Assembly (NCBI GenBank): GCA_002779045.1
Contig: PEXO01000155.1
Span: 1-5,405 of the forward strand
Source: Elusimicrobia bacterium CG08_land_8_20_14_0_20_59_10
GTDB taxonomy: Bacteria; Elusimicrobiota; Elusimicrobia; Elusimicrobiales; UBA9959
Direction: 5' to 3'
Length of the DNA: 5,405 nt
Positions 1 through 5,405 of the stretch are shown piece after piece (positions within the stretch are counted from its first letter, which is position 1; each line of letters starts with the position of its first letter). Both the position numbers and the translations under genes were made by a program. Below the pieces are notes generated by a model that had not been told where the DNA came from, did not search any database, and saw nothing but the letters and a program-made list of their open reading frames with translations.

Positions 1-852
1 GCGGGCGTGGTTTTTGCGGGCGGTCCGGCCCTTTCCCAGCTTCCCGGCATAGACGGAATTAAGCTTGATATCCCGGTTCCCGGCCCCAAATCCAACAATG
101 TCTGGGTCAATTTCCGGATAAACGGTTTCAGCAGCAGCTTCTCCTTCGACGATTACTCCCAGGGCATACAGGTCAACGGCTACAAGGATTTCGACAGCAA
201 TGTGCGCTTTTCCGGCCGCATTGACGACAAGAACTTCTTCGGCAGCCTTACCCGCGACTTCAACGGTCCGGCCTACACTTTCGAGCTGGGCGACATCAGG
301 CTGACCGTGGAGCGTTATGCCATACACTATAAGGTGACCGGCACGGCCGCGGGCGTTCCCGTGAACATGACCATCCGCGGCGCCATCCGCGAGCGCGCCT
401 ATGCAGTTTCCTATAAAGGGCTGGAACTGACCTCCCGCAAGGAGCAGATAACCGGCACCGTGGACCCCTCCTGCGACAAGACTTTCGCCACCGCGATAGC
501 TTCTATAATGGCCGCCCTGCAGACGGAAGACGTGCTGGGCGTGGTGGAGACCGCCCTTAACTATCCTAATCCCTTCGTACAGAACAACGGCACCACGCTT
601 ACCTATACCCTGCTGCAGCAGGTCGATTATGTGAAGATAACCGTCTATGACATGTACGGCAAGGTGCTTAAAGAGCTGGACGGCGGCACTTATAAGGGCG
701 AGAACAGGGTTTTCTGGGACGGCCGCGATGAGTACAACAGCGGCGGCACGGTAATGGGCCGCAAGATCTACATCTGGCAGCTTGAAATAACGCAGCGCGG
801 CAGCCAGAACAGGGTTATCAGGCAGTTCAAGATGGACGCGGTCAACAGATAG
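1..852 (+). CDS. Probable exported protein with C-terminal FlgD-Ig-like domain (5' partial)
   Basis: The reading frame is open from the first base and ends at TAG 850-852. GTG codons at 7 and 10 could start it, but neither has a visible ribosome binding site. The small hydrophobic beginning (AGVVFAGGPALSQ) looks like the end of a signal peptide, so the true start is probably left of the window. Numbering from the GTG at 7, residues about 15-155 are rich in alternating aromatic and polar residues, suggesting a beta-rich domain that I do not recognise. Residues about 184-281 open with NYPNPF and continue with ITVYDMYGKVLKEL, a conserved WDGRDEYN and a final beta strand. This is the pattern of FlgD-Ig and type 9-like C-terminal domains found on secreted or surface proteins of Bacteroidota, Elusimicrobiota and relatives. 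Export is inferred. A strong terminator follows, separating this gene from recA. Function of the N-terminal part is unknown. Confidence 0.8.
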   Translation, partial: AGVVFAGGPALSQLPGIDGIKLDIPVPGPKSNNVWVNFRINGFSSSFSFDDYSQGIQVNGYKDFDSNVRFSGRIDDKNFFGSLTRDFNGPAYTFELGDIRLTVERYAIHYKVTGTAAGVPVNMTIRGAIRERAYAVSYKGLELTSRKEQITGTVDPSCDKTFATAIASIMAALQTEDVLGVVETALNYPNPFVQNNGTTLTYTLLQQVDYVKITVYDMYGKVLKELDGGTYKGENRVFWDGRDEYNSGGTVMGRKIYIWQLEITQRGSQNRVIRQFKMDAVNR

Positions 853-872
853 GCCGGGGCCCTTGCCCGGAT

Positions 873-912
873 AAAAGCCGGAAGCGTTACCATACGCTCC
901 GGCTTTTTTTTT
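873..912 (+). terminator. Intrinsic (rho-independent) terminator after the exported-protein gene
   Basis: The 5' arm AAAAGCCGG (873-881) plus AGCGT (883-887) pairs with ACGCT (894-898) plus CCGGCTTTT (899-907), with one bulged A at 882 and a six-base loop at 888-893. A run of nine T residues (904-912) follows on the + strand. It lies 20 bases after the stop codon. The A-rich left flank also gives some symmetry, but no gene converges from the right, so it should serve the upstream gene. Confidence 0.92.
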
Positions 913-976
913 ATAATGTATAGAGGTTAACATAATACTCGGATTTGGCCTGACGCACGGAAAATACGGCAGATCA

Positions 977-1000
977 AACCCGACACGCCTTTGTCGGGTT
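977..1000. repeat. Perfect inverted repeat upstream of recA (candidate operator or leader hairpin)
   Basis: Arms AACCCGACA (977-985) and TGTCGGGTT (992-1000) are exact reverse complements, 9 bp each, around a six-base spacer (986-991). No T-run follows, so it is not a standard terminator. The right arm overlaps the possible -35 element of the recA promoter, where a repressor could act. It matches neither the E. coli LexA box (CTGT-N8-ACAG) nor the Bacillus type (GAAC-N4-GTTC), so calling it an SOS operator would be speculation. If transcription begins further upstream it would instead form an RNA hairpin in the leader. Confidence 0.6.
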
Positions 1001-1024
1001 CGTATTGTAGACTATAGGTATAAA
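991..1024 (+). promoter_or_regulatory. Candidate recA promoter
   Basis: TTGTCG (991-996) is a 4/6 match to a sigma70-type -35 box. It lies 16 bp before TATAGG (1013-1018), a 4/6 -10 box. TATAAA (1019-1024) is a better -10 by itself but lacks a good -35 at proper spacing. Another isolated TATAAT sits at 912-917, directly after the terminator T-run. A promoter must lie between the terminator and recA at 1057, but which element is used cannot be decided from the sequence. Confidence 0.35.
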
Positions 1025-1042
1025 AGGCGGAAATTTAGGCAT

Positions 1043-1047
1043 GGAGG
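1043..1047 (+). promoter_or_regulatory. Shine-Dalgarno site of recA
   Basis: GGAGG lies 9 nt before the ATG at 1057. It supports that start over the earlier out-of-frame ATG at 1041, which overlaps the SD itself. Confidence 0.85.
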
Positions 1048-1056
1048 TTCCTGTTT

Positions 1057-2145
1057 ATGGGTAATGACGAAAAGAAAAAGGCGCTTGACGTGGCTCTGGC
1101 GCAGATAGAGAAAAGCTACGGCAAGGAAGCCATAATGAAGCTGGGCGAGCGCTCTGCCAGCATGAAGATAGAGACCATCTCCACCGGCGCGCTCAGTCTG
1201 GACCTGGCGCTGGGCGTAGGCGGCCTGCCCCGCGGCCGCGTAATTGAGATCTACGGGCCGGAAGCCTCCGGCAAGACCACGCTGATGCTGCACGTTATAG
1301 CCGAGGCGCAGAAAGCGGGCGGCATGGCGGCCTTTATAGACGCCGAGCATGCGCTTGACCCCGTTTACGCGCAGAAGCTGGGCGTGGACGTGGACAATCT
1401 GCTCATCTCCCAGCCGGATTCGGGCGAACAGGCCCTGGAGATAACCGAGAAGCTGGTGCGCTCCGGCGCGCTGGATATAGTCGTCATAGACTCCGTGGCC
1501 GCGCTGGTGCCCAGGGCCGAGATAGAAGGCGAGATGGGAGATATGCACGTGGGCCTGCAGGCCCGGTTGATGAGCCAGGCGCTGAGGAAGCTCACCTCCA
1601 TAGTGTCCTCCACCAAAACTTCCGTGATGTTCATCAACCAGCTGCGCCACAAGATAGGCGTGATGTTCGGCAACCCGGAGACCACTCCGGGCGGCCTGGC
1701 GCTGAAGTTCTATGCCTCGGTGCGCCTTGATATAAGGAAGATAGAGACCATCAAGCAGGCCGATGTGGTGACCGGCGCGCGCATACGCGTTAAGGTGGTA
1801 AAGAACAAGGTAGCGCCCCCTTACCGCCAGGCCGAGTTCGAAATGGTCAACGGCGAAGGCATCTCCACCGAGGGCTGCCTGCTGGATATGGGCGTGGAAA
1901 CCGGCCTGTTGGAGAAATCCGGCGCCTGGTATATTTATAAAGGCGACCGCATAGGCCAGGGCCGCGAGAACGCCAAGACCTATCTGAAGACGAACAAGGC
2001 CGCGGCTGAAGAAATAAATGCCGAACTGCGCAGCCGTTTCCTGACTCCCGGCCTCAAGCCCGGCCTGCTGAGAACTACGCCGGCGGGCGAAGCGGCGAAG
2101 GCAGCGGACAAGGCGGAGCGCAAGGAGAAGGTCGCCAGAAAGTGA
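1057..2145 (+). CDS. recA: Recombinase RecA
   Basis: Complete 362-residue RecA, close to the family length of about 350. It is the cytoplasmic ATP-dependent strand-exchange protein that also triggers LexA-type self-cleavage. Visible landmarks: Walker A GPEASGKTT (67-75, K73), the catalytic-glutamate motif DAEHALDP (E97), Walker B IVVIDSVAAL (D145), INQLRHKIG (Q195), loop L2 with GNPETTPGG (205-213), and the RVKVVKNKVA interface motif (K249, K251). Numbering runs one ahead of E. coli. The C-terminal tail from about 340 is rich in Ala, Lys and Glu and ends basic (ERKEKVARK), unlike the acidic tail of E. coli RecA. Residue N265 sits where E. coli has Tyr264, which contacts the nucleotide. The start is the ATG with GGAGG 9 nt upstream. 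The stop TGA overlaps the GTG of the following recombinase gene. Expression is probably from its own promoter after the terminator at 873-912. No recX is seen. Confidence 0.98.
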   Translation: MGNDEKKKALDVALAQIEKSYGKEAIMKLGERSASMKIETISTGALSLDLALGVGGLPRGRVIEIYGPEASGKTTLMLHVIAEAQKAGGMAAFIDAEHALDPVYAQKLGVDVDNLLISQPDSGEQALEITEKLVRSGALDIVVIDSVAALVPRAEIEGEMGDMHVGLQARLMSQALRKLTSIVSSTKTSVMFINQLRHKIGVMFGNPETTPGGLALKFYASVRLDIRKIETIKQADVVTGARIRVKVVKNKVAPPYRQAEFEMVNGEGISTEGCLLDMGVETGLLEKSGAWYIYKGDRIGQGRENAKTYLKTNKAAAEEINAELRSRFLTPGLKPGLLRTTPAGEAAKAADKAERKEKVARK

Positions 2146-3035
2146 CGCACCGCCCTCTTACCATGGACTTCCAGCGGCATCTGTCGCTGGAGCGCGGCCT
2201 GTCGCGTAATACCTGGCTGGCTTATTCCGGGGACCTGGAAGCCTTTCTCGCCTATTGCGAGAAGCGGCGTACGGACCCCGCGGTGGCCGCTGTGACTTTC
2301 CTGGAGGAGTATCTCTGGTCGCTGAAGAAGGAGAAAAAACTGGGCCCCGCGTCCATCTTCAGGAAGACCGAGGCCATAAGGGCTTTTTACCGCTACCTGC
2401 GGCTGGAGGGGAAGGCGCAGAAGGACCCCACGGCCAATTTCAGCGCGCCCAGGCTGCCGCGCAAAGTGCCGCGCTTCCTGGGCCGGCGCGAGATGGAACT
2501 GCTGCTGGCCTTCCCGGCGGGGAGCAGCTTCGCCGGGGTGCGGGCGGCCGCCGCCGTGGAGCTGCTTTACGCCTCGGGCATGCGGGTGTCGGAACTGCTG
2601 GCGCTGCGGCTGGAATCGGTGAACTTTCAGCAGGGCTGGCTGCGCGTGTTCGGCAAGGGCGCCAAAGAGCGCATGGTGCCGGTAAACCCCCTGGCGCTGG
2701 CCAGGCTTAATGAGTACCTGGGTACCCGGCAGCGGAAGTTCGGCGGGACGGATACGGCGGCCGAGCTTTTTGTCAACCGGGACGGAAAAAAGCTGAGCCG
2801 CGTGCAGATGTGGAAGGATATAACGGCTTTCGGGAAGAAAGCCGGCGTGGAGATAAGGCCGCACCCGCACCTTTTCAGGCATACCTTCGCCAGCCACCTG
2901 GTGCAGGGCGGCGCGGACCTGCGCTCCGTGCAGGAGATGCTGGGCCATGTCAGCCTGAATACCACGCAGATCTACGCGCATGTAGACAAGGGCGACGTGA
3001 AAAGGGCGCACGAGAAATATCATCCGGACAAATAA
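2142..3035 (+). CDS. xerD: Xer-family tyrosine recombinase (XerD/XerC-like)
   Basis: A 297-residue tyrosine recombinase, the normal Xer length, expected to resolve chromosome dimers at dif. The N-terminal SAM-like core-binding domain (about 8-95, with LSLERGLSRNTWLAY) is followed by the catalytic domain. All six catalytic residues are visible: R148 (SGMRVSEL), K172 (FGKGAKER), H243 and R246 (HPHLFRHTFASHL), H269 (LGH) and nucleophile Y278 (TTQIYAHV). The tail ends in YHPDK, like Xer tails. RVSEL, GADLR and the K172-H243 distance look closer to XerD than XerC as I recall the E. coli proteins, but the assignment is tentative and this may be a sole Xer. The GTG start overlaps the recA stop (GTGA). 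The purine-rich AGAAGG (2126-2131) lies 10 nt upstream. An ATG at 2163 is an alternative, but it has no SD. The overlap suggests translational coupling to recA. Confidence 0.93.
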   Translation: MTHRPLTMDFQRHLSLERGLSRNTWLAYSGDLEAFLAYCEKRRTDPAVAAVTFLEEYLWSLKKEKKLGPASIFRKTEAIRAFYRYLRLEGKAQKDPTANFSAPRLPRKVPRFLGRREMELLLAFPAGSSFAGVRAAAAVELLYASGMRVSELLALRLESVNFQQGWLRVFGKGAKERMVPVNPLALARLNEYLGTRQRKFGGTDTAAELFVNRDGKKLSRVQMWKDITAFGKKAGVEIRPHPHLFRHTFASHLVQGGADLRSVQEMLGHVSLNTTQIYAHVDKGDVKRAHEKYHPDK

Positions 3036-3070
3036 GGATGCCGGCGGCCGGCCGATAGCAACTCACTCAT

Positions 3071-4621
3071 ATGATCGAAGACCAGGACGACATACTTGAT
3101 TCACGCATAAAGCTGCACGACAGGCACCGCTTCGAGATTAAGCTCGATATAGACCTGGACGAGGAGGCGCACAGCGCCTACGAAGTGGAGACCTATTTCT
3201 TCGTGCCCCGCGCCCTGAACGTGGGCCCGCATAACTACGGCAGGGAGAAGTTCTACAATGCCAGCCAGCGCTATATACGCTTCCGCACGCCCAAGATAAG
3301 CATAGGCAAGCTGTGCGACCCGTCGCTTGCCGCCTCGCCGCTGAACCGCGTGCGCCAGGATCTGTCCAAAGCCCTTTCCGGGGACGCCTCGCCGGCGCTT
3401 ACTGCCGCCATCTGCGACGAACTGCGGCTGCTGGGCTGCATAATACGCGGCGAGATACGCGATTACGTTAAGATCTTCGTGGAGGGGCTGGCCACTTATG
3501 CGGGCAGCGCCCCGGGCGCGCAGCGAAAGCTCTTCGTGGGGGAGGGGCTGGAGAACTTTTTTTCGGACCTGAAAAATCTCGAGACCGCACTTTCGTCCCT
3601 GCGCGCCGAGATCTCCGACCCCGCCGTGCCGCTGAAGATACGCGAGACGGCAGCCTTTTTCGACGAATATGTAAGCCTCATACTGGAGGAGTACCTCACC
3701 TCGCTGGTGGAGGCGCTGCGCGCCAGCCCGGAGGCCGGCGGGCGGTTCGGGGAGATAGAAAAAGAGGCCGTGCGCATGGTGACGGCGCAGAACCGCTACC
3801 GCCAGGCCATGAAATACCCGTCGGTGCTTATTCCCGGCTCCTCCAACGAGACGATAATCTACCGGCGCGGCGTGCTTAAGAAGTTCATCTCCAGCGTGCT
3901 CTACCTGAAGGCCGAGTTCTCGGAATGGGAGACCCTCACGCAGGTGGTGTTCGGGCTGGCCGCGGGCGCGGCCATGCTCTTCGCCGTGCTGGTCACCGTC
4001 TATTTCCAGCAGCGCTACGCCGTCACCAGCATGCCCTTCGTGGTGGCGCTGGTGGTGAGCTACATCTTCAAGGACCGCATCAAGGACTGGCTGAAGACGC
4101 TGTTCTCCAAGAACATGACGCGCTGGATCTCGGACCACAAAATAGAGATAATGGACCCCCTGGCCGGCGCCAGCATCGGCCTGCTGAAAGAGGCCTTCAC
4201 CTTTATAAACGACAAGGCCCTGCCGCCGGATATAGCGCGGCTGCGAAATATCGATAATATCACGTCCGTGGACGAGGAAGGCAAGCCCGAGCGCATCTGC
4301 AAGTACAAGAAGGAGATACTGCTCTACCCGGAAAGGATAATGAAGTACCATGAGCGCCGCCGCGGGCTGAACGACATTATGCGCTTCAATATCCGCGATA
4401 TGGTGGAGCAGGCCGACGACTCCGCGGTGGACTATCCCTACGTGGACCCGGACACCGGCGCGCTGAAGACGGCCGCCTGCGCGCGCGTGTACCACATGAA
4501 CCTGGTTATTAAGTACACCTATTCCGACCGCAAGGCGCAGCCGAAGATAAATTACGAGCGCATACGCATAGTGCTTAACAAGGACGGCATAGTGCGCCTG
4601 GAAGAAGTGTTGCTGGCTTGA
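3071..4621 (+). CDS. Uncharacterised 516-residue protein with a transmembrane hairpin
   Basis: I do not recognise a named family. Residues 18-80 form a distinctive charged and aromatic block (HRFEIKLDIDLDEE, VETYFFVPRALNVG, RYIRFRTPKI) that looks like a folded, probably conserved domain. Residues about 90-285 are largely helical and charged. Two hydrophobic segments follow, about 291-312 and 319-334, joined by the short loop QQRYAVT. After them comes the basic stretch KDRIKDWLKTLFSKNMTRW. Residues 350-516 are soluble, mixed alpha/beta, with KINYERIRIVLNKDGIVRL near the end. There is no signal peptide. The simplest model is an inner-membrane protein with large N- and C-terminal cytoplasmic parts. 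ATG 3071 is the first start after an in-frame TAG (3056-3058). No Shine-Dalgarno is visible, so reinitiation after the recombinase stop, 35 nt upstream, is possible. It probably shares the recA transcript. The reading frame is solid; the function is unknown. Confidence 0.88.
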   Translation: MIEDQDDILDSRIKLHDRHRFEIKLDIDLDEEAHSAYEVETYFFVPRALNVGPHNYGREKFYNASQRYIRFRTPKISIGKLCDPSLAASPLNRVRQDLSKALSGDASPALTAAICDELRLLGCIIRGEIRDYVKIFVEGLATYAGSAPGAQRKLFVGEGLENFFSDLKNLETALSSLRAEISDPAVPLKIRETAAFFDEYVSLILEEYLTSLVEALRASPEAGGRFGEIEKEAVRMVTAQNRYRQAMKYPSVLIPGSSNETIIYRRGVLKKFISSVLYLKAEFSEWETLTQVVFGLAAGAAMLFAVLVTVYFQQRYAVTSMPFVVALVVSYIFKDRIKDWLKTLFSKNMTRWISDHKIEIMDPLAGASIGLLKEAFTFINDKALPPDIARLRNIDNITSVDEEGKPERICKYKKEILLYPERIMKYHERRRGLNDIMRFNIRDMVEQADDSAVDYPYVDPDTGALKTAACARVYHMNLVIKYTYSDRKAQPKINYERIRIVLNKDGIVRLEEVLLA

Positions 4622-4624
4622 GTT

Positions 4625-4630
4625 TAGGAG
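4625..4630 (+). promoter_or_regulatory. Shine-Dalgarno site of the dehydrogenase-like gene
   Basis: TAGGAG lies 6 nt before the ATG at 4637 and right after the upstream stop (4619-4621). It fixes the start of the downstream gene. Confidence 0.75.
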
Positions 4631-4636
4631 CGATAA

Positions 4637-5405
4637 ATGGAAATAAAAGCTATAGGTATAATGGGCGCCACCTCCACGGGCGCGGGCGCCGCCGAGCTTT
4701 TTCTCAAGAACGGCTTCCAGGTGCGGCTTTACGACGATTTCAAGGACAGCCTTAACGTGGCGATGGCCAAGATAGAATGGTCCCTGCACGGGGAAGGACG
4801 GCAGGAGCTGCTGGCCAATATCGAAGGGATACAGGAAATCTCAAAGTTCAAGGGGGCGGACATAATCATAGAGGCCGCCGGCAAATCGGACGACGAGCGC
4901 AGGCTGCATTTCAGGAAGCTCAAAGACCATATAGACCCCGGCTGCGTGATAGCGGCGCGCTGCGACGTGCATACGATAAAGGAGCTGATAGAGGCGGCGG
5001 ACCTGCCGCGCGAGCGTTCCATGGGGTTCCATTTCATAAAGCCGGTGCGCTCCAACCAACTGGTGGAGATAGTGCGCACCGACAAAACTGGTGACGCCTG
5101 CCTGGAGGCAGCCGCCGGCCTGCTGCGCAAGATAGGCAAAACCCCGGTCATCACCAAGGATAACCCGGGCCAGATAGTGGAGCGCCTGGCCAGGCCGTTC
5201 ACGCTGGCCGCCATGCGCCTGCTGGAAGCGGGCAAGGGGCATCCCCACGAGATAGACGCGGCCTTCAGGGAGATCTCGGGCGCGCAGGCCGGGCCCTTCG
5301 AGATAGTGGATTTCGCGGGGCTGGATTCCGATTGCGCCGCCGCCGACTATATCTACGCGGCGCTGGGCAAGCCGGAACGGCTTGAGCCTTCGGCCGCGCA
5401 GCGGC
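4637..5405 (+). CDS. 3-hydroxyacyl-CoA dehydrogenase-like protein, divergent active site (3' partial)
   Basis: The frame runs open from ATG 4637 to the window end (256 codons). The intact family protein of this type is about 280-320 residues, so little may be missing unless there is a C-terminal extension. Residues 4-34 form a Rossmann start (KAIGIMGATSTGAG ... VRLYDD), with D33 where NAD-specific enzymes hold the ribose. GADIIIEAA (73-81), GFHFIKPV (130-137), QLVEIVRT (141-148) and KDNPGQIVERL (174-184) follow the order of 3HCDH_N then 3HCDH (3-hydroxybutyryl-CoA dehydrogenase family). The catalytic His (H132) and Glu (E144) are present, 12 apart as in human HADH H158/E170. However, GxGxxG reads GATSTG, the NTSS motif reads about RCDV, and the Asn of 'VNR' is E182. 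Activity on 3-hydroxyacyl-CoA is therefore uncertain. The SD is TAGGAG and the gap from the upstream gene is 15 nt, so it is probably in the same operon. Confidence 0.85.
   Translation, partial: MEIKAIGIMGATSTGAGAAELFLKNGFQVRLYDDFKDSLNVAMAKIEWSLHGEGRQELLANIEGIQEISKFKGADIIIEAAGKSDDERRLHFRKLKDHIDPGCVIAARCDVHTIKELIEAADLPRERSMGFHFIKPVRSNQLVEIVRTDKTGDACLEAAAGLLRKIGKTPVITKDNPGQIVERLARPFTLAAMRLLEAGKGHPHEIDAAFREISGAQAGPFEIVDFAGLDSDCAAADYIYAALGKPERLEPSAAQR

Noticed and set aside
853..870. Small hairpin CCGGG (854-858) / CCCGG (866-870) just after the first gene
   Set aside because: Only 5 bp with no T-run; the strong terminator directly downstream explains termination.
1012..1023. 12-bp exact repeat CTATAGGTATAA, also at 4650-4661
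   Set aside because: About one 12-bp match pair is expected by chance in a window of this size. The second copy simply encodes AIGI at the start of the dehydrogenase-like protein.
913..1056. LexA-type SOS box before recA
   Set aside because: I looked for CTGT-N8-ACAG, GAAC-N4-GTTC and GTTC-N7-GTTC patterns and found none; only the unrelated 9-bp inverted repeat is present.
2255..2710. 151-codon + strand frame within the recombinase gene
   Set aside because: Gly/Ala/Arg-rich alternative frame inside a conserved catalytic gene; no SD or family signal.
1980..3023. 347-codon open frame on the minus strand opposite the end of recA and the recombinase
   Set aside because: It is antisense to two confidently identified genes, has shadow-like composition and no recognisable motif.
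2142..3035. Possibility that the tyrosine recombinase marks an integrated mobile element or integron
   Set aside because: Its length, all catalytic motifs and tail fit housekeeping Xer proteins. It overlaps recA, and no tRNA, att-like repeats or cargo genes are nearby.
3101..4789. 562-codon open frame on the minus strand opposite the membrane-protein gene
   Set aside because: It lies antisense to a gene with clear TM segments and spans into the next gene. Its composition (very rich in His, Ala, Arg, Val) is that of a shadow frame. The sense genes rarely use codons that read as stops on the other strand (TTA, CTA, TCA).

Overview
The window is a protein-dense stretch of a GC-rich bacterial chromosome, with every recognisable gene on the + strand. 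The anchor is a complete recA, so this is core chromosome rather than an obvious mobile or accessory region. Isoleucine is mostly encoded by AUA despite the high GC: by hand count 16 of 24 Ile codons in recA and 17 of 23 in the last gene. The first gene is probably an exported protein ending in a 'YPNPF...' FlgD-like Ig fold. AUA-rich coding in a GC-rich genome together with such secreted proteins makes me think of Elusimicrobiota or a related lineage. This is an inference from style, not a phylogenetic result.

Layout: (1) 1-852 is the 3' part of a gene for a probably exported protein with a C-terminal FlgD-Ig/sorting-type domain, closed by a strong intrinsic terminator (873-912). (2) 913-1056 is the recA upstream region, holding a perfect 9-bp inverted repeat (977-1000), a weak promoter candidate and a clear Shine-Dalgarno. 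(3) recA, 1057-2145. (4) A Xer-type tyrosine recombinase, 2142-3035, whose GTG start overlaps the recA stop by 4 nt. (5) An unrecognised 516-residue protein with one transmembrane hairpin, 3071-4621. (6) 4637 to the right edge is a 3-hydroxyacyl-CoA dehydrogenase-like protein with altered cofactor and catalytic motifs, cut by the window end.

Genes 3-6 are separated by -4, 35 and 15 nt with no terminator between them, so they probably form one transcript starting upstream of recA. The recA-xer pair joins strand exchange to chromosome dimer resolution. The membrane protein and the dehydrogenase-like protein have no obvious link to recombination and may simply be co-transcribed.

I see no CRISPR array, insertion sequence, tRNA, rRNA, or convincing novel defence or mobile system. 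The points most worth a second look are the degenerate active site of the dehydrogenase-like protein, the unknown two-TM protein, the inverted repeat before recA, and an Asn replacing a nucleotide-contacting Tyr in RecA.
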